Shown piece by piece: positions 26,794 through 35,800 of a stretch of DNA of 64,000 nucleotides. The position numbers and the translations under genes were made by a program. This DNA is from Tolypothrix tenuis PCC 7101. Lineage in GTDB: Bacteria > Cyanobacteriota > Cyanobacteriia > Cyanobacteriales > Nostocaceae. Every line of letters starts with the position of its first letter. Within the stretch, counting starts at the first letter, position 1. The notes under the pieces were generated by a model that had not been told where the DNA came from, did not search any database, and saw only the letters and a list, made by a program, of their open reading frames with translations. The DNA lies in contig NZ_AP018248.1 in the NCBI RefSeq assembly GCF_002368295.1, forward strand, positions 2,539,977 through 2,603,976. Direction: 5' to 3'.

Positions 26794-26976
26794 TTACTTC
26801 CCTGCTAATCTCTGCAACGCCAATAAACCAGCACCATAAGCAGGTTCATGCTTCGGAAAAATCACTTTTACCTTTGGAAACTGCTGCACAAGAGATGCTG
26901 TATACTTCTCATGCATCTTGGATTTACCTTGCCACACACTTCCGGTAGTCACTACTTCTAAAATTGGGCGATCGCA
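26794..26976 (-). pseudogene. Duplicate 3' fragment of the amino-sugar kinase gene
   Basis: Bases 26812-26975 match 29951-30114, the 3' part of the kinase gene at 29939-30898, without gaps and with 7 mismatches in 164. The frame is intact and reads ...VTTGSVWQGKSKMHEKYTAS... to a stop at 26794, ending ALQRLAGK instead of ALQKLS. Upstream of 26976 the similarity stops abruptly and no start codon is available. The fragment is in the same orientation as the full gene and lies on the other side of the McrBC-like pair, so the two copies are direct repeats around that module. Confidence 0.9.
26812..26975. repeat. Left copy of 164-bp direct repeat flanking the McrBC-like module
   Basis: It pairs with 29951-30114 at a constant offset of 3139 bp. 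Seven substitutions, no indels. Divergence beyond the edges is abrupt on the module side. Confidence 0.92.
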
Positions 26977-27050
26977 AAATGAATTATTGAATCATTTAAG
27001 TGTGTAATTTTTAGAGTAGTTCTAGTATTGTAGTAAAGCTTTATAACAAT

Positions 27051-28256
27051 TTACTTTCCAATTGTAGAGAATAATTTCTTTAATAAAGCTTGCCCCGCAC
27101 GCTCAAGGTTATCATCTAAGGAAAAAGTGAGACTGCGGACATTAATATTATGACTTTGAATATTTAGTGCGTGTTTCAAATCTACTGGATATACCAAGAA
27201 AGCCTGTTTAGAATTTGTTGTGTTAGCGTAGCTAATCATTTGATGAATATCGCTATTTGCAGCTTTTTCCGGAGATTTATATTTAGTATCTAAAACTGCT
27301 AATGCTTTGCCAGTAGAAGAATCACAAAGTAAGATATCTAAAATAAATTGCCGATTTTGTCCAACTTCTATTTGATGCTGCTGTTTAAAAATATAGCCTG
27401 GTGGTGCATTTTTTTTCAGCCATTCGGCAACGAAAAGTTCGTATAAACGTGCCATATAAACGAGGAAAGGCAAAGTTTGATGATTTCCCATTTCATGACT
27501 TGGACTACTGTTGTCTAAAAAGAATCGGCAGAGAATATGTAATATTTGATAGTCTTCATTAAGGCGATTGTACTGTCTAGCAATACAATCTTCTGCACGA
27601 TAAGGTTTTGGTGTTACTAATCCTTGCAGAGCATGATAAGCTTTTCTTACTATTGGTGATACTCTATCTGAACAAAAACCACTGTGACCAATAATATAAA
27701 GTGTCCAAGCGAGAATTTGGTTTTCTGCAATATCAGCAGTATGTTCTTCATAGTGACATTTGAGTTTAACATCCCAAGGCTTGTGAATTAACTGTTGCAT
27801 ATTCAGCCGCCCTCTTACATAGGCAAGCTGCTCTGTTTTAGGCAAGTAAGTACGATATAATCCCTTACGACATCGTTCTATAATTTTCTGTGCTAGTAAA
27901 TGAGCCAGATAATTATAAAATTCTTGCAGAGATTCACAATTCATCAGCCCATCAAGAAAACGAAAATTATTAAATTTATAGGCATATTCCAGCATCCCGA
28001 AGAGGTTTTTGATAGGAACTTTGGGATTAATTTTTAAACCAAACTCAGGATTGACAGGAATATAACCAACCCATCCTTTAGATTTTAGCCGCCACTGATT
28101 TCTTGTTTTGTAGCTAGGAAATTCTATCTCTATTTGCGTTTGATATTTATCATATAATTCTTGTCCTACTGACTCTGGTATGTCTTGATGCGTAAATAGC
28201 TTATCTTGATATTCGGTTATTTCAATGATTTTGTGTTTTACTGGGTTTATATCCAT
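27051..28256 (-). CDS. mcrC: McrC-like restriction endonuclease subunit
   Basis: A 401-residue protein of the McrBC component family. The N-terminal part has the WRLKSKGWVGYIPVNPEFGLKI-type segment and LEYAYKF. The middle has YVRGRLNMQQ, CHYEEHTADIAENQIL and a helical region. A PD-(D/E)xK nuclease core lies at about 300-325 (LDILLCD...AVLDTKYK). In McrBC, this subunit joins the GTPase rings of McrB and cuts DNA carrying modified cytosines. Its start overlaps the end of mcrB by 10 bp, so the two are translationally coupled. The module sits between two copies of a kinase-gene end, a sign of acquisition. Confidence 0.88.
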   Translation of the reverse strand: MDINPVKHKIIEITEYQDKLFTHQDIPESVGQELYDKYQTQIEIEFPSYKTRNQWRLKSKGWVGYIPVNPEFGLKINPKVPIKNLFGMLEYAYKFNNFRFLDGLMNCESLQEFYNYLAHLLAQKIIERCRKGLYRTYLPKTEQLAYVRGRLNMQQLIHKPWDVKLKCHYEEHTADIAENQILAWTLYIIGHSGFCSDRVSPIVRKAYHALQGLVTPKPYRAEDCIARQYNRLNEDYQILHILCRFFLDNSSPSHEMGNHQTLPFLVYMARLYELFVAEWLKKNAPPGYIFKQQHQIEVGQNRQFILDILLCDSSTGKALAVLDTKYKSPEKAANSDIHQMISYANTTNSKQAFLVYPVDLKHALNIQSHNINVRSLTFSLDDNLERAGQALLKKLFSTIGK

Positions 28257-29839
28257 AAATTTTGCTTTATATTATCCCAGCGAAAATTTTCTACCTTCTC
28301 TGGTTGGTTAAAGAAGTATTCTTCTAAATAAGGTTCAATTTCCATACACCAGATGTCTTCAATATCTTCCCGTAGGTTATCTGTTAAAAAGAAGGAAATA
28401 CCAATTTCGTAATTTTTATCGGCAATAGCTTGATTTAATTGCTGAAGAACCTTAATTAATCCCTCTACTACAAGACCATTTTTTTGGTGATAACGTTGCA
28501 ATACATCATAATTGGGGTGCAGTTCAATGAATGCAAAACGACGACGCATTGCATGATCTATAAGGGCGATAGACCTATCTGCTGTATTCATTGTGCCAAT
28601 AATGCGGACATTTTTTGGTATGCGTAAAGTGTTCCCACCAGCTAAGGGAATTTCTTGATCGCGATACTCTAGCAAATACATTAATTCTCCAAAAACTTGA
28701 GCTAAATTTGCACGGTTTATCTCGTCTATTATCAAAACGCAAGTGTCTTGACAAGACTCGGCTTGTTTACAGAATTCTAAAAAGCATCCACGGACAAGCG
28801 GATATGTTAGTTTTCCATTTTCACTTTGGGGACGGATACCTTGAATAAAGTCTTCATAAGTGTATGCTGGGTGAAATTGCACAAGTTCTAAAAAACCATC
28901 ACCACCACCTATTAAATGTCTTGCAAGATGTTTAGCTATAAATGTTTTACCTGTTCCAGGTGAACCGTATAAAATTACTTGTCTTTTTCGATTTATTGCA
29001 CGTAACCAGCGTTGTATCTCTGTTTCCTTGACACTTATTTTTTCAGAAAATTGTTTCAGATTATATCTCGGTTTTAAGTCATATACTGAAAAATATTTAA
29101 CTAATTCCTGCGCTGCTTGTCTAATTTCATATAATTGCTCAAATTCGTCATCATTATTATTTTCATCGTCTAGACATTCTAGATTTAGAAATTCTTCGTA
29201 TACATTTGTTTCTAAAATTACAGTTTTATATATGAGAATTTCATAATCTTTATTGTCACAATCATATATTTCAGCTAATTTGAGTATGTTTTCAGAAAAT
29301 TTATATTCAATAATTTTTTCGGCTTCTATTTTTTGCCATTTATATTCATCTTCATATTTTTCAAGTTTTTGCTGTCTAATTTTAGGTGGAGATGTAAATA
29401 GTATTGTATCATCAATCCTTCCTGTTAATAACTCCATGACTTCTTCTAAAGCCATATTGATAAAATAAAAAAGTAAATTATCTGATTCAAGATCTAGATT
29501 TAGTGGTGTTAAGTTTTTATCTATATATTCAATTACGTATTCTTGATGGCTAGGATTTATTTTAATATTTTCCAACCAATCTATTAAATAAACTTCAACA
29601 TAATCTTTCCAGCAATAACCATTAAATAATTCTAAAAAAAAACTGACAACAGCACAAAACCTTATAAATACTTGTAAAAATTCTGGTCTATTTGAATAGG
29701 TTGCAAGTCCAGCTTCGATTATTATTTCCCATGATTCCCAAATTAGTTCTAAAACTTCCCATTGTTGGTTTGACTTTCCAGTAGTAATTCGGACTGTATA
29801 AGCTACATCAGCCCAAGTAATAATATTTCGTTTAATCAT
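28247..29839 (-). CDS. mcrB: McrB-like AAA+ GTPase with an unrecognised N-terminal domain
   Basis: A 530-residue protein. The AAA+ domain (~280-500) has Walker A GSPGTGKT (~290-297), a Walker B region VLIIDEINRANLAQVFGEL (~366-384) and the McrB signature MNTADRS (~417), followed by MRRRFAFIEL. HPAYTYEDFIQGIRP is also typical of McrB. The first ~270 residues are helical, very rich in Glu, Asn, Tyr and Ile, and match no specificity domain I know (not obviously DUF3578 or EVE). That part would choose the modified DNA or other trigger. The base composition here is visibly more AT-rich than in neighbouring genes, consistent with transfer. Confidence 0.88.
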   Translation of the reverse strand: MIKRNIITWADVAYTVRITTGKSNQQWEVLELIWESWEIIIEAGLATYSNRPEFLQVFIRFCAVVSFFLELFNGYCWKDYVEVYLIDWLENIKINPSHQEYVIEYIDKNLTPLNLDLESDNLLFYFINMALEEVMELLTGRIDDTILFTSPPKIRQQKLEKYEDEYKWQKIEAEKIIEYKFSENILKLAEIYDCDNKDYEILIYKTVILETNVYEEFLNLECLDDENNNDDEFEQLYEIRQAAQELVKYFSVYDLKPRYNLKQFSEKISVKETEIQRWLRAINRKRQVILYGSPGTGKTFIAKHLARHLIGGGDGFLELVQFHPAYTYEDFIQGIRPQSENGKLTYPLVRGCFLEFCKQAESCQDTCVLIIDEINRANLAQVFGELMYLLEYRDQEIPLAGGNTLRIPKNVRIIGTMNTADRSIALIDHAMRRRFAFIELHPNYDVLQRYHQKNGLVVEGLIKVLQQLNQAIADKNYEIGISFFLTDNLREDIEDIWCMEIEPYLEEYFFNQPEKVENFRWDNIKQNLWI

Positions 29840-29938
29840 ATCGAAGATGATATAAAAAACTCAGTTTATATTTAAACAAGTTAAGACTTGCTCTTCATTT
29901 AAAGTTCCCTTTATCAGCGCAATAATTACCACTCTCAC

Positions 29939-30898
29939 CTAGCTTAACTTCTGCAACGCTAATAAACCAGCACCATAAGCAGGTTCATGCTTGGGAAAAA
30001 TCACTTTTACATCCGGAAACTGCTGCACAAGAGATGCTGTATACTTCTCATGCATCTTGGATTTACCTTGCCACACACTTCCGGTAGTCACTAATTCTAA
30101 AGTTGGGCGATCGCTAAAAATTTGCTCAATTACTGTGGAAGTAGCTTTGACAAAATATTGCACCGCATCATCAATAATTTGATTTGCTACTTTGTCGCCT
30201 AAAGCTGCTGCTAAATCTACAATTTCTGCTAAAGCCGCTATTTCTGTAACTCCCCATCCCCGACGATAAATTAATTCTACTAAAGCTTCTAAATTAGACA
30301 ATTCTAAATACGCTTTAAAAATATCTACCAAACTCGTTGGCATTCCAGTACCATCATAAGCTTTTAACACTGCCTGGACACCTGCGATCGCAATTTTATA
30401 AGCGCTACCTTCATCGCCTAAAATATAGCCCCAGCCACCAACGCGCTTGGTAACTCCCTGATGATTACGTCCAAACACTATTGAACCTGTACCAGCGGCT
30501 GCAACAATTCCTACATGATTACCAATTCCTCCTACCATAGCAATTAAAGCATCATGACAAATCACAATATCAGATGCAGATAATGCCCATTTAATTGGCA
30601 GTAATTCACTATTTTGTAATTGTTGTACTAAACCTTTGACTACTTCAATATCTTCTGCACGTCCTATCCCAGCTAAACCTAAACAAATAGCCGTAATTTT
30701 AATTGGCTTAGTAATATTTACGGCTTGATCTGTCGCCGCCATAATTGCAAATTCAATTGATTGTCGCGCCGCGTCTACACCTATACTTTGATAATTAGAT
30801 GCGCCAGCTTTTCCACGGCTGATAACTTGGCGCGTTTCGTCCATTAATACGCAAACAGTCTTACTACCACCGCCATCAATTCCTAAAACATAATTCAT
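29939..30898 (-). CDS. BadF/BadG-type ATPase, probable N-acetylglucosamine kinase
   Basis: A 319-residue ASKHA-fold kinase. Phosphate-1 motif GIDGGGSKT lies at residues 6-14, a second motif is AGTGS followed by WGYILGDEGSAY, and the adenosine region is VTTGSVWQGKSKMHEK. Relatives phosphorylate GlcNAc or MurNAc taken up from outside or recycled. The ATG at 30898 is used; the codon 12 bases upstream is TTG. The AmpG-like transporter gene lies just upstream on the same strand, which fits amino-sugar or muropeptide recycling. Its 3' end is duplicated at 26794-26976, so the C-terminus may be chimeric. Confidence 0.85.
   Translation of the reverse strand: MNYVLGIDGGGSKTVCVLMDETRQVISRGKAGASNYQSIGVDAARQSIEFAIMAATDQAVNITKPIKITAICLGLAGIGRAEDIEVVKGLVQQLQNSELLPIKWALSASDIVICHDALIAMVGGIGNHVGIVAAAGTGSIVFGRNHQGVTKRVGGWGYILGDEGSAYKIAIAGVQAVLKAYDGTGMPTSLVDIFKAYLELSNLEALVELIYRRGWGVTEIAALAEIVDLAAALGDKVANQIIDDAVQYFVKATSTVIEQIFSDRPTLELVTTGSVWQGKSKMHEKYTASLVQQFPDVKVIFPKHEPAYGAGLLALQKLS
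29951..30114. repeat. Right copy of 164-bp direct repeat flanking the McrBC-like module
   Basis: It lies inside the 3' end of the intact kinase gene and matches 26812-26975 at 157 of 164 positions. Confidence 0.92.
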
Positions 30899-31074
30899 GG
30901 ATAAATTCAAAACTCGCTATTTTATACATTAATATATGTAGGGATTGGCAAGTAATCAAATATCAAAATTGTCAAAATAATGGTGGGTGAAGAGTAATTC
31001 AAAAGCAGCACTACTTAGAATTTTGCTGCATCTAACCCACCAAAATAAGTAGAGAATTTATTTTTGACTAATTT

Positions 31075-32343
31075 CTAAATAGCAGGTGGCTTAACTGGTT
31101 CTTGCAACGGAATGAAAAAGATAGTCAACATCCCTGGAATAGTTAGCAAACAAACCAATACGAAAAATAAGGGATATCCTACCGCTTGTTGAATTGTACC
31201 GCTAATTGCTCCTGGCAACATCAAACCTAAAGCCATCAGTCCAGTAGATATGGCGTAATGAGAGGTTTTATATTCACCTTGGCAAATATACATCAAATAC
31301 ACGCTAAAAGCCGTAAAACCAAGCCCATAGCCAAATTGTTCTAAAGAAACTAGGGGATAAACTAATGTTAGAGATGGTTTAGCATAGGCAAGATAAACAT
31401 AAAATATGTCCGGTAAATTCAAAGCTAAAGCCATAGGTAACAAGCATTTTTTCAAGCCATAGCGGGAAATTATCAATCCGCCTAAAATGCCACCAATAAT
31501 TAAAGAAAGTACACCAAAAGTTCCGTAAATTAAGCCAAATTGTTCTGTTGAAACACCTAATCCGCCCTTGTCTAGTTTGTCTAAGAGAAATAATGAAGCT
31601 ACCTTCAATAGCATGGCTTCACCTAATCGGTAAAGCAAAATAAATGCTAAAATTGCGCCTATTTTTTCTTGTCGGAAATAGCTTTGAATAATATCTACAA
31701 AAGGAATTTTTTCGCCTTGGGCTTGTGTTTGCCGAGGAGTATCTGATTCCGGTAACGGTAAAACGAAGCGATGAAAAATAAATAGAATCGCAAAAATAAC
31801 GGCGGAAAATCCTAGCGATATAGTCCAGCTTAAAGGAATATTGTTAAGTGTGGTTTCTAATCGTCCAGCTAATACTACTAACAAGCCGCTACCAAATAAT
31901 ACAGCGATACGATAGAAAAGCGAACGAATACCAACAAAGAAAGCTTGTTGTTCGGGATTTAATGCCAACATATAAAAGCCATCGGTGGCGATATCATAAG
32001 TGGCAGAAATAAATGCTCCGACAGTTAATGCTGCTAGAGAGATAAAAAAGAAGTTTGGGAGTTGTAAAGATAAAGCTACTAAGCTCAAGCAACAGAACAT
32101 AGCAAATTGAGTGACTAATATCCATGTTCTTTTTGTGGCGTAAATATCTACAACTGGCCCCCAAAACATTTTAATCACCCAGGGGAGGTAGAGAAAACTT
32201 GTCCAAGCGGTGATTTGGTCGTTGTCGATTCCAAGTTTTTTGTAGAAGATGACGGAAACGCTGCTGATGATGACGTTGGGGACACCCTCAGCGAAGTAGA
32301 GGGTGGGGATGTATGTCCAGGGGGAAGGAGAACGAGTTTTCAT
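31075..32343 (-). CDS. MFS transporter, AmpG-like
   Basis: A 422-residue inner-membrane protein with about 12 hydrophobic segments. The start region (WTYIPTLYFAEGVPNVII) and LYLPWVIKMFWGPVVDIYATKR match the AmpG/acetyl-CoA-transporter-like branch of the major facilitator superfamily, as does ISATYDIATDGFYMLAL. AmpG permeases import GlcNAc-anhydroMurNAc peptides. Its location next to an amino-sugar kinase, in a genome that also shows an LD-carboxypeptidase, supports muropeptide uptake, although the true substrate is not proven. The ATG at 32343 is preferred; an in-frame GTG at 32376 would place codons inside a dispersed repeat. Confidence 0.82.
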   Translation of the reverse strand: MKTRSPSPWTYIPTLYFAEGVPNVIISSVSVIFYKKLGIDNDQITAWTSFLYLPWVIKMFWGPVVDIYATKRTWILVTQFAMFCCLSLVALSLQLPNFFFISLAALTVGAFISATYDIATDGFYMLALNPEQQAFFVGIRSLFYRIAVLFGSGLLVVLAGRLETTLNNIPLSWTISLGFSAVIFAILFIFHRFVLPLPESDTPRQTQAQGEKIPFVDIIQSYFRQEKIGAILAFILLYRLGEAMLLKVASLFLLDKLDKGGLGVSTEQFGLIYGTFGVLSLIIGGILGGLIISRYGLKKCLLPMALALNLPDIFYVYLAYAKPSLTLVYPLVSLEQFGYGLGFTAFSVYLMYICQGEYKTSHYAISTGLMALGLMLPGAISGTIQQAVGYPLFFVLVCLLTIPGMLTIFFIPLQEPVKPPAI

Positions 32344-32353
32344 GGAATTAACG

Positions 32354-32385
32354 AACCGCAGAGACGCGGAGGACACAGAGAGGAG
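32354..32385 (+). repeat. Left inverted repeat of the GxxExxY cassette
   Basis: AACCGCAGAGACGCGGAGGA then CACAGAGAGG. Its reverse-complement partner at 32771-32802 differs at about five positions. Both copies point towards the gene between them. Confidence 0.8.
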
Positions 32386-32811
32386 TTAAGAAGATAGAAT
32401 AATGCGTCTGATGCCTTTTGTGAGGAGAGGAACGTTAAAGTTTATTAGGAGAGCAAGGGGATAGTTAGTAATTTTCAGGTATGAGAGGACTTGTGCTTCA
32501 TGGATTGGGGCTAGATTCTGTACAGCTTTCAATTCCAAAATTAAACAGTTAGCAATCAAAAAATCTAATCTTCCTTTACCGACTTCATATCCTTTGTAAT
32601 TGACTGTGACCCACTTCTCACATTCATGAGGTATCCCACGGCTCAAAAATTCTACCATCAATGCTTCCTGATACACCTCCTCCAGAAACCCTGGCCCCAA
32701 TACCCGATGTACCTCAATCGCCGCCCCAATTACTTCACCAGTCAGCCAATTCATCCTTTTTCCTAACTCTCTTCCCTCTGTGTTCTCTGCGCCTCTGCGG
32801 TTTATCTCCAT
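32386..32811 (-). CDS. GxxExxY-family protein (PD-(D/E)xK-like)
   Basis: A 141-residue protein with the motif that names the family: GAAIEVHRVLGPGFLEEVYQEAL, where G-x-x-E-x-x-Y falls in GFLEEVY. A nuclease-like core follows: KGRLDFLIANCLILELKAVQ resembles D-x(n)-E-L-K of PD-(D/E)xK enzymes. No biochemical role is established for the family. The first ~15 residues (MEINRRGAENTEG) are simply the translation of an intergenic repeat. A second ATG at 32754, with AGGA upstream, gives the family core starting MNWLTGEV and may be the real start. The gene is bracketed by inverted repeats and lies between two unrelated genes. Confidence 0.8.
   Translation of the reverse strand: MEINRRGAENTEGRELGKRMNWLTGEVIGAAIEVHRVLGPGFLEEVYQEALMVEFLSRGIPHECEKWVTVNYKGYEVGKGRLDFLIANCLILELKAVQNLAPIHEAQVLSYLKITNYPLALLINFNVPLLTKGIRRIILSS
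32771..32802 (-). repeat. Right inverted repeat of the GxxExxY cassette
   Basis: On the minus strand: AACCGCAGAGGCGCAGAGAA then CACAGAGGG. It covers the 5' end of the longer reading frame and lies 70 bp from the divergent valS start. Confidence 0.8.
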
Positions 32812-32873
32812 AACTCCCCCTCCAACCCTGTGGCAAAATTTATTAGAGTCCTTCCAAACTTAGTTTTCCCCGC

Positions 32874-35800
32874 ATGACCGCAACTATACCTAATCTCCCT
32901 AGTCTCTACGAACCATTCTCCACAGAAGCCAAATGGCAAAAATTCTGGGAAGAAAACCAAGTTTATAAAGCCGACCCCAATCATGGCGGCGAACCTTACT
33001 GTGTTGTCATCCCGCCACCAAACGTCACCGGTAGCTTGCACATGGGTCACGCTTTTGAAAGCGCGTTGATTGATGTGCTAGTGCGCTACCACCGAATGCG
33101 GGGGCGGAATACTCTGTGGCTACCCGGAACCGACCACGCCAGCATTGCTGTTCACACTATGCTAGAAAAGCAACTCAAGAAAGAAGGTAAAACTCGCTAT
33201 GAGTTGGGGCGTGAACAATTCCTAGAACGCGCTAAACAGTGGAAAGCGGAATCTGGCGGCTTTATTGTCAATCAGCTACGCCGCCTGGGTGTTTCGGTGG
33301 ACTGGACGCGGGAAAGATTTACCCTAGATGAGGGTTTATCACAAGCTGTAATTGAAGCATTTACTCGCCTGTATGCGGAAGGCTTAATTTATCGCGGTGA
33401 GTATTTAGTTAACTGGTGTCCTGCTACTCAGTCGGCGGTGTCTGATGTAGAAGTAGAAAACCAAGAGGTGAATGGTAACCTTTGGCACTTCCGTTATCCC
33501 CTCACTGATGGTTCTGGTTATGTGGAAGTAGCAACAACCCGCCCAGAAACGATGCTGGGTGATACAGGTGTAGCTGTTAACCCTAGTGATGAGAGATACA
33601 AACATTTAATTGGTAAGACAATCACTCTGCCAATTATGCAGAGGGAAATCCCAATTATTGGTGATGAATTTGTAGACCCAACTTTCGGTACTGGTTGCGT
33701 GAAGGTGACTCCCGCCCATGACCCCAATGATTTTGAAATGGGTAAGCGTCACAATTTGCCGTTTATTAACATCCTCAATAAAGATGGTACTCTTAACGCT
33801 AATGCTGGGGAATTTCAAGGACAAGACCGCTTTGTAGCTAGAAAGAATGTGGTTGCACGCCTTGAGGCAGATGGGTTTTTAGTCAAAGTTGAAGATTATA
33901 AGCATACCGTTCCTTATAGCGATCGCGGCAAAGTTCCCATTGAACCCCTGTTATCTACTCAGTGGTTTGTGAAAATTCGCCCCTTAGCAGACCAGGCGCT
34001 AGAATTCCTCGACCAGCAAAATTCGCCGGAGTTTGTCCCCCAACGCTGGACTAAGGTTTATCGTGATTGGCTAGTTAAACTCAAAGATTGGTGTATCTCT
34101 CGTCAATTGTGGTGGGGTCATCAAATCCCCGCTTGGTATGCTGTTAGTGAAACAAACGGACAAATCGCTGATAACACCCCCTTTGTAGTCGCCAAATCAG
34201 CCGAGGAAGCTTGGGAAAAAGCTAAATCACAATTTGGTGAAAATGTCCAGCTTAAACAAGACCCAGATGTGTTAGATACCTGGTTTTCTTCAGGATTATG
34301 GCCATTTTCTACTTTAGGCTGGCCGCAAGAAACTCAGGATTTAGCAACTTACTACCCCACCACTACCTTAGTTACAGGCTTTGACATTATCTTTTTCTGG
34401 GTAGCCAGAATGACGATGATGGCGGGTCATTTTACTGGAAAAATGCCATTTAATGACGTTTACATCCACGGCTTAGTGCTGGATGAAAAAGGTCAGAAAA
34501 TGTCAAAAACCAAAGGTAATGGGATTGATCCGCTATTATTAATCGATAAATATGGCACTGATGCCCTGCGTTATACCCTAGTTAAGGAAGTAGTAGGCGC
34601 AGGCCAAGATATCCGCTTGGAATATGACCGCAAAAAGGATGAGTCGCCATCGGTAGAAGCTTCCCGCAACTTTGCGAATAAGTTGTGGAACGCCGCCCGG
34701 TTTGTGATGATGAATTTGGATGGACAAACCCCAAATCAATTAGGTCAACCCATCGCCGCCGAATTAAGCGATCGCTGGATTCTTTCGCGCTACCATCAAG
34801 TTATTAAACAGACTATTAATTACATTGATAATTATGGTTTAGGTGAAGCTGCAAAAGGATTATATGAATTTATTTGGGGAGACTTCTGTGACTGGTATAT
34901 TGAACTGGTGAAGTCTCGTCTCCAACAAAATGCTGATCCAGCATCGCGGCGAGTAGCACAACAAATTCTGGCTCATATCCTAGAAGGAATTTTAAAACTA
35001 CTCCATCCTTTTATGCCCCATATTACTGAGGAGATTTGGCAAACTCTCACTCAACAACCAGCAGATTCTCGACAAACATTATCTTTACAACCCTATCCTC
35101 AACCGGATAGTAACCTGATTAATCCCGATATTGAGACAGAATTTGAACTGTTAATTGAGACTATCCGCACTATTAGGAATTTACGTGCCGAGGCGGATAT
35201 TAAACCTGGGGCAAAAGTGACGGCTAATTTGCAAAGTGAAAACGCCAGAGAACGGCAAATTATTAACTCTGGACAAGTTTACATTAAAGATTTGGCCAAG
35301 GTTGAGACTTTAACTATTAATGACAAGGAAAATAAACAAGCAGTTGTAGAAAAAACACCTTTAAAAGGTTTAAAAACCATCGGCTTGATTATTGTGGCAA
35401 TTGTCTTTATTAGGTTGGCTTATTCTGTTGGTTATGCAATTGATCGAGTTCCTTTATTTGGAACTTTCTTTGAAATAGTTGGTTTTGTTTACTCAACTTG
35501 GTTTATTAGCCGCTATTTATTGGTGGCTGAGGCGAGACAAAAGTTCTGGGAGAAGTTTTTCCCACCAGCCACAGACAATCAGCATTCACCAGCAACAGAA
35601 TTGCAGCCAGAAGCATCAGAAAACGCTATTGCTGGCGTTGTGGGGACAGTGCAAGTAGTCATTCCGCTCAAGGGTGTGGTAGATATTGAGGTGCTACGAG
35701 CCAAGCTCGAGAAAAGCCTCAACAAAGTAGAAGCAGAAGCTCAATCTCTCAGAGGAAGGTTAAGTAACGCTAAATTTGTTGATAAAGCACCTAAAGATGT

